NCBI GenBank assembly: GCA_963737145.1
Contig: CAVTRO010000001.1
Location: 186,001-250,000 of the forward strand
Origin: AP-15 sp963737145
GTDB taxonomy: Bacteria; Pseudomonadota; Alphaproteobacteria; ATCC43930; CGMCC-115725
Direction: 5' to 3'
Length of the DNA stretch: 64,000 nt
Shown piece by piece: positions 8,856 to 17,666 of the stretch. The notes beneath the pieces were generated by a model. The model worked only from the letters and a program-made list of their open reading frames with translations, ran no database searches and was not told where the DNA came from. Within the stretch, counting starts at the first letter, position 1. Each line of letters begins with the position of its first letter. The position numbers were made by a program, and so were the translations under genes.

Positions 8856-8872
8856 CGGACCAAATCGGTCCG
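8856..8872. promoter_or_regulatory. Inverted repeat before suf operon, likely Rrf2-regulator operator
   Basis: CGGACC-AAATC-GGTCCG is a perfect inverted repeat with 6-base arms and a 5-base spacer, 26 bases before the start of the Rrf2-type regulator. Self-regulation of suf/isc operons by the first-gene Rrf2 protein is usual, so this is a good candidate operator. That the protein binds here is inference. Confidence 0.55.
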
Positions 8873-8897
8873 AATTAGGTCAGGCCCCGCGAAAACG

Positions 8898-9368
8898 ATG
8901 ATCATTCTGAGCAAGCTCGCCGATTACAGCGTCATCGTCGCCACTCACCTGGCCGCTTACCCCGACCGGCAGGTCACCGCCGGCACGGTGGCGACCGAGA
9001 CCCGGCTGCCGCAGGCCACCGTCGCAAAGGTCTTGAAGGCGCTCGCGCATGCCGGGCTTGTCACAGCGGCGCGGGGCGCCGGCGGCGGATACCGCCTGGC
9101 GCGGATCGCGACATCGATTTCGGTAGCCGAGGTCGTGGCTGCAATCGACGGCGACATCGGGCTGACTCAATGCTCGGTCCATGTCGACGAATGCGCGCGC
9201 ACCACCTACTGCCCGACGCGGCCGCATTGGGCGGCGATCAATCGGGCGGTGGGGCAGGCGCTGTCGGCGATTTCACTCGACGCGATGCTCACCCCGGCTG
9301 TTTTCGTCCCCCGAATTCCTTCTTCGCCCAGTCCGTCACAATCTGACGAGCCCAGATATTCCGCATGA
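8898..9368 (+). CDS. Rrf2-family Fe-S regulator of the suf operon
   Basis: A 156-residue IscR-like repressor. It begins MIILSKLADYSVIVATHLA, the winged-helix start of Rrf2 proteins, followed by LPQATVAKVLKALAHAGLV and RGAGGGYRLAR. Three cysteines in QCSVHVDECARTTYCPTRP (C-x7-C-x5-C) are placed like the cluster ligands of IscR, so it probably senses Fe-S status. It overlaps sufB by ATGA (9365-9368), making it the first gene of the suf operon. The last 25 residues are Pro/Ser-rich and probably disordered. An inverted repeat lies just upstream. Confidence 0.9.
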   Translation: MIILSKLADYSVIVATHLAAYPDRQVTAGTVATETRLPQATVAKVLKALAHAGLVTAARGAGGGYRLARIATSISVAEVVAAIDGDIGLTQCSVHVDECARTTYCPTRPHWAAINRAVGQALSAISLDAMLTPAVFVPRIPSSPSPSQSDEPRYSA

Positions 9369-10820
9369 CAGCCTCGACTGAAACCCTGCAGACCGTCCGC
9401 TCGCTCTCGCAAGAGGGCTACAAATACGGTTTTGTCACGGACATCGAAGCCGAGACGGCGCCGCCGGGCCTCAATGAAGACACGGTCCGCTTCATCTCGG
9501 CCAAAAAGGACGAGCCGGAATGGCTGCTCGAATGGCGGCTTGCGGCATACCGGGCATGGCGAGACATGGTTCAGCCGAATTGGGCCAAGCTCAATCTGGC
9601 GCCGATCGATTATGAGGCCGCGACCTACTATTCGGCGCCAAAGCAGAATACGGGGCCTAAATCGCTCGACGAGGTGGACCCCGAGCTATTGCGCACATAC
9701 GAGAAGCTCGGCATCCCGCTGCGGGAGCGCGAGGCGCTCGCCGGCGTTGCGGTCGATGCGGTGTTCGACAGCATCTCGGTGGCGACGACATTCAAGGGAG
9801 AGCTCTCGAAGCTCGGCATCATTTTCTGCTCGATGGGCGAGGCGGTGCGCGAGCACTCCGAGCTCGTCCGCAAGTATCTCGGGACCGTCGTGCCGCAGAA
9901 CGATAATTTCTTCGCGGCGCTGAACTCCGCCGTCTTCAGCGACGGCTCCTTCGCCTACATCCCGCCGGGTGTGCGCTGTCCGATGGAGCTGAGCACCTAT
10001 TTCCGGATCAATGCCGCCAAGACCGGGCAGTTCGAGCGCACGTTGCTCATCGCCGATATTGGCGCCTATGTCAGCTATCTCGAGGGCTGCACCGCGCCGC
10101 AAAGGGACGAGAACCAGCTGCACGCCGCGGTCGTCGAGCTGATCGCGCATGAAGACGCGCAGATCAAATATTCGACGGTGCAGAACTGGTACCCCGGCGA
10201 CGCCGAGGGGCGCGGCGGCATTTATAATTTCGTGACCAAGCGCGGCGCCTGCCGAGGTGCGCGCTCGAAGATCTCGTGGACCCAGGTCGAGACCGGCTCG
10301 GCGATTACCTGGAAATATCCGAGCTGCGTGCTCGAGGGCGACCAATCGGTCGGCGAGTTCTACTCGGTTGCGATCACCAACAATCGCCAGCAGGCCGATA
10401 CCGGGACCAAGATGATCCATATCGGCAGGGACACCCGTTCGACAATCGTCTCGAAAGGCATTTCGGCCGGCCGCGGGCAAAACACCTATCGCGGTCTCGT
10501 GCGCGTGCAGCCGAGGGCGCAGGACGCGCGCAACCATACGCAATGCGAACTCGCTGCTTATCGGCGACCGCTGCGGCGCGCACACAGTGCCCTACATCGA
10601 GGTGCGCAATCCTTCGGCCCGGGTCGAGCACGAGGCGACGACGTCGAAGATCAGCGAGGATCAGCTGTTCTATTGCCGGCAGCGGGGCCTGAGCGCCGAG
10701 GACGCGGTGTCGCTGATCGTCAACGGCTTCTGCAAGGAGGTCCTCAAAGAGCTGCCGATGGAATTTGCGGTCGAAGCGCAAAAGCTCCTCGCCGTGAGCC
10801 TCGAAGGCAGCGTTGGATGA
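9365..10820 (+). CDS. sufB: SufB, Fe-S scaffold subunit; one-base insertion at 10548/10549
   Basis: SufB of the SufBC2D scaffold complex. The first frame carries the conserved start SLSQEGYKYGFVTDIE, the long SufB-specific region (FVTKRGACRGARSKISWTQ) and the beta-helix core. At TGCGAAC (10545-10550) the frame slips: removing one A gives NHTQCDSLLIGDRCGAHTVP, which runs on correctly into IEVRNPSARVEHEATTS and the standard C-terminus AVEAQKLLAVSLEGSVG ending at 10820. The total of about 485 residues is normal. Read literally, the first frame goes on to 10915 in nonsense. SufB is essential where suf is the main system, so a sequence error is the likeliest cause. Confidence 0.92.
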
Positions 10821-10830
10821 TCTCCCAGCC

Positions 10831-10896
10831 GTCATTCCCGCGAAAGCGGGAACCCAGGGCCGCAAGGCTCTGGACCCCCGCTTTCGCGGGGGCGAC
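10831..10896. repeat. Interspersed palindromic repeat, family A (copy 1)
   Basis: A GTCATTCCCGCGAAAGCGGG arm, a short middle, and an inverted arm CCCCCGCTTTCGCGGG followed by GGCGAC. The same element recurs at 44239-44316 and 55221-55298. This copy fills the gap between sufB and sufC inside the operon. Translated, it yields the characteristic WTPAFAGAT peptide. Confidence 0.85.
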
Positions 10897-10922
10897 GGAG
10901 AGTGCAACTGCATAGTGCTATG

Positions 10923-11672
10923 ATGCTCGAAATCAAAAACCTGCATGCGCGGCTCACCGACGGCCGCGAGATCCTGCGCGGGATCGATCTCTCGGTGAAT
11001 GCCGGCGAGGTGCACGCGATCATGGGGCCGAACGGCTCGGGCAAGAGCACGCTCGCCGCGGTGCTCGCCGGCCGCGAGGGGTATGAGGTGACCGAAGGCA
11101 CGGTTACCTATCTCGGCCGCAACCTCCTTGAGATGGAGGCCGATGAGCGGGCGCGGGAAGGCTTGTTTCTCGCCTTCCAGTACCCGGTCGAGATCCCGGG
11201 TGTGAACAACATGTACTTCCTGCGCACCGCGATCAACGCGCAGCGCCGCCACCGCGGTGAGCCCGAGATCGACGCCGGCCAGTTCCTCAGGATCGTGCGC
11301 GCCAAGCTCAAGCTTTTGGACATCGGCGAGGATTTGTTGCAGCGCGCGGTCAATGTCGGTTTTTCAGGCGGCGAGAAGAAGCGCAACGAAGTCTTCCAGA
11401 TGGCGATGCTCGAACCGCGTCTGGCCATCCTCGACGAGACCGACAGCGGTCTCGACATCGACGCGCTGAAATTGGTGGCGCGCGGCGTCAATCAGCAGCG
11501 CGCACCCGACCGCGCGATCGTGATGATCACGCATTATCAGCGGCTGCTGCAATACGTCGAGCCCGACCGGGTGCATGTGTTGCAAGGCGGCCGCATCGTC
11601 CAATCCGGCGACAAGAGCCTCGCCGTGGAGCTCGAGCTGCGCGGTTACGGCGTCGTCGAAGACGCGGCGTGA
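10923..11672 (+). CDS. sufC: SufC, Fe-S assembly ATPase
   Basis: ABC-type ATPase of the SufBCD complex, about 249 residues. Walker A is MGPNGSGKST, the Q-loop AFQYPVEIPGV, the signature FSGGEKKRNEV, Walker B LAILDETDSGLDID (the DETDSGLD form is typical of SufC) and the switch His in ITHYQRLL. The start is one of two adjacent ATGs (10920 or 10923); I chose the second, giving MLEIKNLHA. No clear ribosome site is seen because a palindromic repeat lies just upstream. Expression therefore may depend on the operon transcript, with the repeat possibly affecting relative levels. Confidence 0.95.
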   Translation: MLEIKNLHARLTDGREILRGIDLSVNAGEVHAIMGPNGSGKSTLAAVLAGREGYEVTEGTVTYLGRNLLEMEADERAREGLFLAFQYPVEIPGVNNMYFLRTAINAQRRHRGEPEIDAGQFLRIVRAKLKLLDIGEDLLQRAVNVGFSGGEKKRNEVFQMAMLEPRLAILDETDSGLDIDALKLVARGVNQQRAPDRAIVMITHYQRLLQYVEPDRVHVLQGGRIVQSGDKSLAVELELRGYGVVEDAA

Positions 11673-11691
11673 GGAAACCGGAACAACCCCG

Positions 11692-13017
11692 ATGAGCGCC
11701 GTCGTGGATTTCCCGGTCAAGCCTGAGACGCGACCTTATCTCGAAACGTTCGGGCATGCCCGCCACAGGGATGATCCGGACTGGCTCGCGGGTTATCGCA
11801 ATCGCAGCCTTGCCCGCTTCGCCGAACTGGGGTTTCCGTCTCGGCGCAGCGAGGCTTGGCGTTATCTCGATCTGCACCGGCTCGAGCAACGGCCGATGCT
11901 GCCGGTCGGGAGTGGCACCGCGGTCGTCACATCCGCCGTGCGCGCGCAGCTCGCGGAAATCGGGTTGGCCGAACCGGCATATAGGCTCGTGCTCGTCAAT
12001 GGCCGTTTTGCCCCGGAGCTGTCTCGGCTCGATCGGCTTCCCTCGGGCGTGTGGCTTGGGCCGATGGCAGCGGCCATCGCCGAGCGGCCGGATCTGGTGC
12101 GCGCCGGGCTGGAGACGCAATCGCTGGACCGGCCGTTCGCATCGCTCAATGCAGCGTTCTTCGGTGACGGCTTTGTGCTCGATGTCGCGCCCGGTGTCGC
12201 CCTGCAGCGTCCGGTCGAGATCGTCCATCTGTCCGATGCCAACACTGGCGGATCACTGCACACGCGCAGCCTCGTCGTCGCCGGTCGAGATAGCCGCGCC
12301 ACTCTCGTCGAGAGCTACACCGGCGTCGGCGAGTACTGGCGTAACGACGTGGTCGAGCTGCGACTTGGCGCCGGCGCCGAGCTTGCCCGGGTTACGCTCG
12401 TCGAGGAAGGCGCGGAAGCGCTGCATTTCGGCGAGACGCTCGCGACGCTCGACGCGGCCTCGCGGCTTTCCTGCTTTGTCCTATTGCTGGGCGGCCGGAC
12501 GGTGCGGCACGAAACCACAGTGCGCAGCGAGCGCGAACGGAGCCGTTGCGATCTCAATGGCGCCTTCCTGCTGTCGGGCCGTCAGGAGGCCAACATTCTA
12601 ACGACGGTGGATCATCTGGCGCCGGGCGGCGAGACGCGCGAAACCTTCAAAGGGGTAGCCGCGGGGCGGAGCCACGGCGCCTTTCAGGGCCGCATCATCG
12701 TGCGACCAGGCGCTCAGAAAGTCGATGCCCATCAGCTCAGCCGCAATCTGGTGCTCGGCCCGCGCGCGGCCATCGACACGAAGCCCGAGCTCGAAATCTA
12801 TGCCGACGACGTCAAATGCAGCCACGGCGCCGCAGTCGGCGACCTCGACGAGGCGGCGCTGTTTTATCTGCGCGCCCGCGGCATCCCGAGCGACCAGGCG
12901 CGTCGAATGCTGATCGAGGCTTTCGCCCGGGAGGCCGTCGAGCTGGTCGAGCAGACGCGTCTGCGTGAGCACCTGCACGCAAGGCTCGTGCGGCGCCTGG
13001 CGACATTGGAGGAGTAG
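11692..13017 (+). CDS. sufD: SufD, Fe-S cluster assembly protein
   Basis: A 441-residue SufD. The N-terminal part has FPSRRSEAWRYLDL, the helical entry seen in SufD. The beta-helix core leads to VDAHQLSRNLVLGPRA, IDTKPELEIYADDVKCSHGA and AVGDLDEAALFYLRARGIP, the strongly conserved SufB/SufD C-terminal region containing the Cys and His used at the SufB-SufD interface. The start ATG at 11692 follows sufC by 19 bases. It works with SufB and SufC in building clusters and acquiring iron. Confidence 0.94.
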   Translation: MSAVVDFPVKPETRPYLETFGHARHRDDPDWLAGYRNRSLARFAELGFPSRRSEAWRYLDLHRLEQRPMLPVGSGTAVVTSAVRAQLAEIGLAEPAYRLVLVNGRFAPELSRLDRLPSGVWLGPMAAAIAERPDLVRAGLETQSLDRPFASLNAAFFGDGFVLDVAPGVALQRPVEIVHLSDANTGGSLHTRSLVVAGRDSRATLVESYTGVGEYWRNDVVELRLGAGAELARVTLVEEGAEALHFGETLATLDAASRLSCFVLLLGGRTVRHETTVRSERERSRCDLNGAFLLSGRQEANILTTVDHLAPGGETRETFKGVAAGRSHGAFQGRIIVRPGAQKVDAHQLSRNLVLGPRAAIDTKPELEIYADDVKCSHGAAVGDLDEAALFYLRARGIPSDQARRMLIEAFAREAVELVEQTRLREHLHARLVRRLATLEE

Positions 13018-13019
13018 GA

Positions 13020-14300
13020 ATGAGGCCGGCGAGTTTGAGAACGGCCCCTCCCCTCCCCTCCCCCGCAGGCGGGGGAGGGTTAGGGTGGGGGTTTGACCCG
13101 CAGCTGATAAAGCGCGAATTCCCGATCTTCGCGACCAACCCCGGTCTCGTATTTCTCGATAGCGGCGCCAGCGCGCAGAAACCCCGCTCGGTCATCGACC
13201 GGATCTCGAATTACTACAGCACCGATTATGCCAATGTGCATCGTGGTGTGTATCGATTGAGCGCCCGCTCGACCGAGCTGTTCGAGGAGGCGCGCGAGAA
13301 GATGCGGGCGTTTCTGAACGCCGCCGACTCGCGCGAGATCGTCTTCGTGCGCGGCGCGACCGAGGGCATCAACCTCGTCGCGCAGAGCTGGGGCGCAACT
13401 TTTCTCAAGGCCGGCGACGAGGTGTTGATCAGCGAGCTCGAGCATCATTCGAACATCGTTCCCTGGCAATTGTTGCGCGACCGCATCGGCATCCGGCTGG
13501 TCGTGGCGCCGATCGATATGACCGGGGGTTTGGACCTCGCCTCCTTCGAGGCGCTTCTGTCGCCGCGAACCCGGCTCGTTGCGATCACGCACCTCGCCAA
13601 TGCGACGGGCGCGCTCGTGCCGATCGAGACCATCACCCGGCTCGCCCGCCGGCACGGCGCCAAGGTGCTGATCGACGGCTGCCAGGCGGCGCCGCGGCTC
13701 GCCGTCGATGTGCAGGCGCTCGGTTGCGATTTCTATGTCTTCTCCGGACACAAGACCTATGGGCCGACGGGCATAGGCGTGCTCTACGGCCGCTGCGAGC
13801 TGCTGTCGGCGATGCCGCCCTGGCAAGGCGGCGGCGAGATGATCCTCAATGTCACCTTCGAGAAGAGCGAATTTCAGGACCCGCCGCACCGCTTCGAAGC
13901 CGGCACCCCGGACATTTCGGGTGCAATCGGGCTCGGCACGGCGATCGACTTCATCGAGGAGCTCGGGCGCGACAACATCCTCGATCACGAGGAGGCGCTG
14001 ACCGGCTACGGTGTCGACCGGCTGTCGCGCGTTCCGGATCTTCGGCTGATCGACGCCGGCCAGCGCCGGCTCGGCATTCTCTCCTTCGATCTCGAAGGGG
14101 TGCATCCGCACGACCTCGCCCAGGTGCTCGATCAGCATCAGGTGGCGGTGCGCGCCGGGCATCACTGCGCGCAGCCGCTCGTCGAAAAACTGGGGCTCGC
14201 CGCGACAACCCGCGCCTCGCTCGGCGTTTACAACGACGAGAGCGACATCGACAGATTGGCCGAGGCGCTCGAAGCCGCCCGGGAGATGTTCCTGCGATGA
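13020..14300 (+). CDS. sufS: SufS, cysteine desulfurase, with repeat-encoded N-terminal extension
   Basis: PLP-dependent cysteine desulfurase that supplies sulfur to SufU/SufBCD. Conserved parts: YYSTDYANVHRG, EHHSNIVPWQ, the PLP lysine in FSGHKTYGPTGIGVLYG, and the catalytic cysteine in VRAGHHCAQPLV. The ATG at 13020 lies 2 bases after the sufD stop and has GGAGGAG in ideal position. Yet codons 9-25 are made of a CCCTCCCCCGC/GCGGGGGAGGG palindrome giving PPLPSPAGGGGLGWG before the normal sequence DPQLIKREFPIF. So a short repeat seems to have inserted in frame in the leader of the enzyme. The total is 426 residues, slightly longer than usual. Confidence 0.95.
   Translation: MRPASLRTAPPLPSPAGGGGLGWGFDPQLIKREFPIFATNPGLVFLDSGASAQKPRSVIDRISNYYSTDYANVHRGVYRLSARSTELFEEAREKMRAFLNAADSREIVFVRGATEGINLVAQSWGATFLKAGDEVLISELEHHSNIVPWQLLRDRIGIRLVVAPIDMTGGLDLASFEALLSPRTRLVAITHLANATGALVPIETITRLARRHGAKVLIDGCQAAPRLAVDVQALGCDFYVFSGHKTYGPTGIGVLYGRCELLSAMPPWQGGGEMILNVTFEKSEFQDPPHRFEAGTPDISGAIGLGTAIDFIEELGRDNILDHEEALTGYGVDRLSRVPDLRLIDAGQRRLGILSFDLEGVHPHDLAQVLDQHQVAVRAGHHCAQPLVEKLGLAATTRASLGVYNDESDIDRLAEALEAAREMFLR
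13041..13091. repeat. Palindromic C-rich/G-rich repeat inside the sufS start
   Basis: A run of CCCCTCCC units ending CCCTCCCCCGC, a short loop, and its inverted arm GCGGGGGAGGG followed by TTAGGGTGGGGG. Elements of this look are scattered in many alphaproteobacterial genomes, usually between genes. Here it lies inside the coding part of sufS and is read in frame. Confidence 0.7.
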
Positions 14301-14761
14301 TGGATCTGCGCGAACTCTATCAGGACATCATCCTCGACCACGGCCGCCACCCGCGGAATTTCCGTGCGATCGAGCATCCGACGCATTTCGCGCAGGGGCA
14401 CAACCCGTTGTGCGGCGACCGGGTGACGGTCTATCTGACCCTCGATCGCGACCGCATCGCCGATGTCAGCTTTCAGGGGCGCGGCTGTGCGATCTCGACC
14501 GCGGCAGCATCCCTGATGACCGAGGTGTTGAAGGGCAAGACCGTCGCCGACGCGCGCGCCCTGTTCGCACATTTCCATGCGCGCGCGACGGGCGGCGAGC
14601 CGGGGCCCGACCTGCCGGAGCCGTTGGCCGAGGAAATGTACCGGCTCGAGCCGCTTACCGGGGTCAAGGCTTACCCGGCCCGCGTCAAATGCGCGACATT
14701 GTCGTGGCACGCCCTCGAAGCGGCGCTGAAAGCGCCGGGTGCGACGGTCAAGACGGAGTAG
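14297..14761 (+). CDS. sufU: SufU, IscU-like Fe-S scaffold or sulfur acceptor
   Basis: A 154-residue IscU/NifU-N family protein. Ligand residues lie in HNPLCGDRVTV (Cys and Asp), GRGCAISTAAASLM (Cys) and ARVKCATLSWHAL (Cys). The stretch between the second and third Cys is about 20 residues longer than in IscU, the mark of SufU. It starts at ATG 14297 (or the next, 14300), overlapping the sufS stop as ATGA, so the pair is translationally coupled, as expected for a desulfurase and its sulfur acceptor. Confidence 0.93.
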   Translation: MMDLRELYQDIILDHGRHPRNFRAIEHPTHFAQGHNPLCGDRVTVYLTLDRDRIADVSFQGRGCAISTAAASLMTEVLKGKTVADARALFAHFHARATGGEPGPDLPEPLAEEMYRLEPLTGVKAYPARVKCATLSWHALEAALKAPGATVKTE

Positions 14762-14766
14762 GACCA

Positions 14767-15153
14767 ATGGATCGCGATCCGTTCGACTTCGATGCGAACA
14801 CGCCCACTGCCGGCGAGGACGTCGAGCGCCCAGAGGGCGGCGAGGACGACCCGGCGCTGATGGGCCCAGTATTGGACGCGCTGAAGACCGTGCGCGATCC
14901 CGAGATCCCGATGGACCTCGTCGAGCTCGGCCTGATCTACGAGCTGGTCGTCAAGAAGGGCGGCATCGTTTATGTCGAGATGACCCTGACGACCCCTGCC
15001 TGCCCGGTCGCCGCCAGCATGCCGGGTGAGGTCGAGACGGCAATCCGATCCGTCCCCGGGGTCGACGATGTGCGCGTCAAGCTCGTGTGGTCACCTCCCT
15101 GGGGACCCGACCGGATGAGCGAAGAAGCCCGGCTCGAACTGGGGATGCTGTAA
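14767..15153 (+). CDS. sufT: SufT-like DUF59/MIP18 Fe-S assembly protein
   Basis: A 128-residue protein. An acidic, disordered N-terminus (about 35 residues) precedes a MIP18/DUF59 domain: LKTVRDPEIPMDLVELGLIY, EMTLTTPACPVAASMPGEVE with its conserved Cys, and VKLVWSPPWGPDRMSEEARL. It is the last gene of the suf operon, 5 bases after sufU. Members of this family help mature Fe-S proteins when demand is high. Confidence 0.92.
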   Translation: MDRDPFDFDANTPTAGEDVERPEGGEDDPALMGPVLDALKTVRDPEIPMDLVELGLIYELVVKKGGIVYVEMTLTTPACPVAASMPGEVETAIRSVPGVDDVRVKLVWSPPWGPDRMSEEARLELGML

Positions 15154-15170
15154 GCCTCGCCAGCCCGGCA

Positions 15171-16067
15171 TCAAACCTTCACGGTCGACGCGCGGTAGAT
15201 CTCGTCGATCGATCTTGCCAAGGCCGCCTCAAACTCGGCATCGCTCATCGGGTGCCTGAGCTCTTCGACGAGGGCTCGCGAAAAGCTCGCAATCATGCCG
15301 TGATTGGCGGAGAGGCGTTTGCAGGCCTCGGCTCGCGTATACCCGCCGGAGAGCGCGACTACCCGGGTGACGCGCGGGTGTTTCGTCAGGGGTAGATAGA
15401 GATCCGGAGTGTCCGGGAGCGTCAGCTTGAACATTACTCGCGGACCATCCGGCTGGGCATCGAGGTGCCTGGTCAATTCCGCCAGAAGGATGGCTTCCGC
15501 ACCGGCCTTTTCGGGGCTCTTGATCGAGACTTCGGGCTCGATGATCGGCACGAGCCCACGTTTGGCGATCTGCGCGGCCACGCCGAATTGTTGCGCGACG
15601 ATGGCGGCGATGCCGCCTTTCGAGGCCAGGTTGATGACCGAGCGCATCTTCGTGCCGAAGACATTGAGCCTCACCGCGCGCGTCAGAAGCGCATCGAGCT
15701 CCGGCATCGGCCTCATCAGCTGGACGCCATCGTTCTCCTTCTCAAGCCCCTTGTCGACCTTCACAAACGGGACGACGCCGCGTTCTTCCCATAAGAACGC
15801 CGGAGTGGGCTTGCCCTGCACCTCGCCGTCCATCGTGCCTTCGAAAAGGATCGTCCCGATGACCTTTTCTCCGGTGAAGGCGTGCGCGGTCATGATCCGC
15901 ACCCGCATCTGGTGCATGAGCCGGAACATCTCGGCATCACCGCTATAGGCGCTGTCCGGAATGCCGTAGAGGCGCAGCGCGCCCGGCGTCGATCCGCCGC
16001 TCTGGTCGAGCGCGGCGATGAAGCCGCCCTTCCCGGACATTTGCGCCATCATCTTGTCATTGGCCAT
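15171..16067 (-). CDS. fda: Class I fructose-bisphosphate aldolase
   Basis: About 298 residues of a Schiff-base (metal-independent) aldolase: GFIAALDQSGGSTPGALRLY near the start, KVIGTILFEGTM, FLWEERGVVPFVKVDKGL with a lysine-rich active-site segment, LVPIIEPEVSIKSPEKAGAE and VVALSGGYTRAEACKRL. It splits fructose 1,6-bisphosphate to DHAP and glyceraldehyde 3-phosphate. I prefer the ATG at 16067 (MANDKMMAQM) because GAGG lies 9 bases before it; an in-frame ATG lies 9 bases earlier. It is the last gene of the minus-strand row that begins with poxB, and converges with sufT (17 bases between stops). Confidence 0.92.
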   Translation of the reverse strand: MANDKMMAQMSGKGGFIAALDQSGGSTPGALRLYGIPDSAYSGDAEMFRLMHQMRVRIMTAHAFTGEKVIGTILFEGTMDGEVQGKPTPAFLWEERGVVPFVKVDKGLEKENDGVQLMRPMPELDALLTRAVRLNVFGTKMRSVINLASKGGIAAIVAQQFGVAAQIAKRGLVPIIEPEVSIKSPEKAGAEAILLAELTRHLDAQPDGPRVMFKLTLPDTPDLYLPLTKHPRVTRVVALSGGYTRAEACKRLSANHGMIASFSRALVEELRHPMSDAEFEAALARSIDEIYRASTVKV

Positions 16068-16150
16068 GATCGTCATCCTCGCGTGAGACCAGTACCCTCA
16101 GAGAGTGTAGCCCGACCGGATCCGAAATCCGAGGAATTCTCGGCCCACTA

Positions 16151-17647
16151 TCAGATATTGTCGACCTTCAATACGGCTGCGGTATCTGCACGGGTCTTGC
16201 GGCAGGCGTCGGCATCGCGAGCGAGATCGATCCCGAATGTCGGAATGATCTCCTTCAGCTTGGGGAGCCAGCCGCTCTCGGTGAGCTCGCCCGCGAAACA
16301 TTTTTCGAGCACCCCGATCGCGATGAAGGCCGCGGTGGATGCGCCGGGCGACGCGCCGAGCAAAGCGACGAGGGATTTGTCCTCGGCCGCGACGAGTTCC
16401 GTCCCGAATTCCAATACGCCGCCCCTGTGTTGGTCGGGCTTGATGATCTGCACGCGCTGCCCCGCGACGGCTTCGCGCCAGTCCTTTCGGGCGGCCTTGG
16501 GAAAGAATTGGCGAAGCATCGCGAACTGGTGCCCCGAGCTCTGAAAAACCTGACCAATCAGATATTCGGTCAGCGCGAAGTTGTCTCGCGCCACTGCCAA
16601 TAGCGGCATGATGTTGCTGGGCGTGACCGACTCGAAAAGGTCGGTCAGCGAGCCATGCTTCAAGAACTTGCTGGAGAAGCCGGCATAGGGTCCGAACAAC
16701 AACGACTTCTTGCCCTCGATGATGCGGGTGTCGAGGTGCGGCACCGACATTGGCGGCGATCCGGTTGCGGCCTTGCCGTAGACCTTGGCGTGATGGCGGT
16801 CGCTTACTGCACTTTCATCACACCGCAGCCAGATGCCGCTGACCGGGAAGCCGCCATACCCGTGGCCTTCGGGGATGCGCGACTTTTGCAGCAGCTCGAC
16901 GGCGCCCCCGCCAGCGCCGATAAACACGAATTTGGCCGATACTGCGTGGCGCTCCGGCGTATCGGCGTCCTCGACACCCACCCGCCAAGGGCCGTTCTGC
17001 TCACGATCCAAAGACACGACGCGACGTTTGTAATGCACTGAAACGCCGGGCTGGGCGGAAAGATATTTTATCAGCAAGTGAGTGAGCGCGCCGTAATCGA
17101 CATCAGTACCAGTGATAATGCGAGTTGCCGCAAACGGCTCTTCGCCGCCGCGCCCGTCCATGATCAGCGGCGCCCAGTCGGCGATTTTGCCTCGATTCTC
17201 AGTGTACTCCATTCCGTGGTAGCAATGGGTTGCGGTCATCGCCTCGAAGCGCTTGCGCAAGAAGGCGACATTGTCCTTCCCCCACACGAAGCTCATATGC
17301 GGGCATGGATGAATGAAGCTGCGGGGGTCCGGGATCGCGCCCTTGCGGATCAGGTAGGACCACAGCTGACGCGACAGATCGAACTCTGTGTTGACTTTGA
17401 GCGCCTCGGAGATGTCGACGCTGCCGTCTTCGCGCTGCGGCGTGTAGTTCAGCTCGCAATTGGCCGCGTGGCCGGTACCCGCGTTGTTCCAAGCCTGCGA
17501 ACTTTCCTGCCCGCAATCATCGAGCGTCTCGAATATCGTGATACTGAGCGAGGGTTCGAGCTCCTTGAGCACGGTGCCGAGGGTGGCGCTCATGATGCCC
17601 GCGCCGATCAGCACGACGTCGGGTGCGGCAGCGTTTTGGGTCTGCAT
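16151..17647 (-). CDS. mqo: Malate:quinone oxidoreductase
   Basis: Membrane-associated FAD enzyme oxidising malate to oxaloacetate and passing electrons to quinone. The FAD-binding start is VVLIGAGIMSATLGTVLKEL. QAWNNAGTGHAANCELNYTP, SFIHPCPHMSFVWG, FVFIGAGGGAVELLQKS and SPGASTAAFIAIGVLEKC are all characteristic of Mqo. Length from MQTQNAAAPD is 498 residues, normal. The ATG at 17647 has AGGGAA about 8 bases upstream; an in-frame start 57 bases earlier looks spurious. It lies 19 bases downstream of the cupin gene and likely belongs to the operon with cioAB and poxB. Confidence 0.95.
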   Translation of the reverse strand: MQTQNAAAPDVVLIGAGIMSATLGTVLKELEPSLSITIFETLDDCGQESSQAWNNAGTGHAANCELNYTPQREDGSVDISEALKVNTEFDLSRQLWSYLIRKGAIPDPRSFIHPCPHMSFVWGKDNVAFLRKRFEAMTATHCYHGMEYTENRGKIADWAPLIMDGRGGEEPFAATRIITGTDVDYGALTHLLIKYLSAQPGVSVHYKRRVVSLDREQNGPWRVGVEDADTPERHAVSAKFVFIGAGGGAVELLQKSRIPEGHGYGGFPVSGIWLRCDESAVSDRHHAKVYGKAATGSPPMSVPHLDTRIIEGKKSLLFGPYAGFSSKFLKHGSLTDLFESVTPSNIMPLLAVARDNFALTEYLIGQVFQSSGHQFAMLRQFFPKAARKDWREAVAGQRVQIIKPDQHRGGVLEFGTELVAAEDKSLVALLGASPGASTAAFIAIGVLEKCFAGELTESGWLPKLKEIIPTFGIDLARDADACRKTRADTAAVLKVDNI

Positions 17648-17666
17648 GACAAGAGTTCCCTTTTGG

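Noticed and set aside
10831..10896. CRISPR-like repeat unit
   Set aside because: Only three dispersed copies tens of kilobases apart, with no regular spacers or cas genes.
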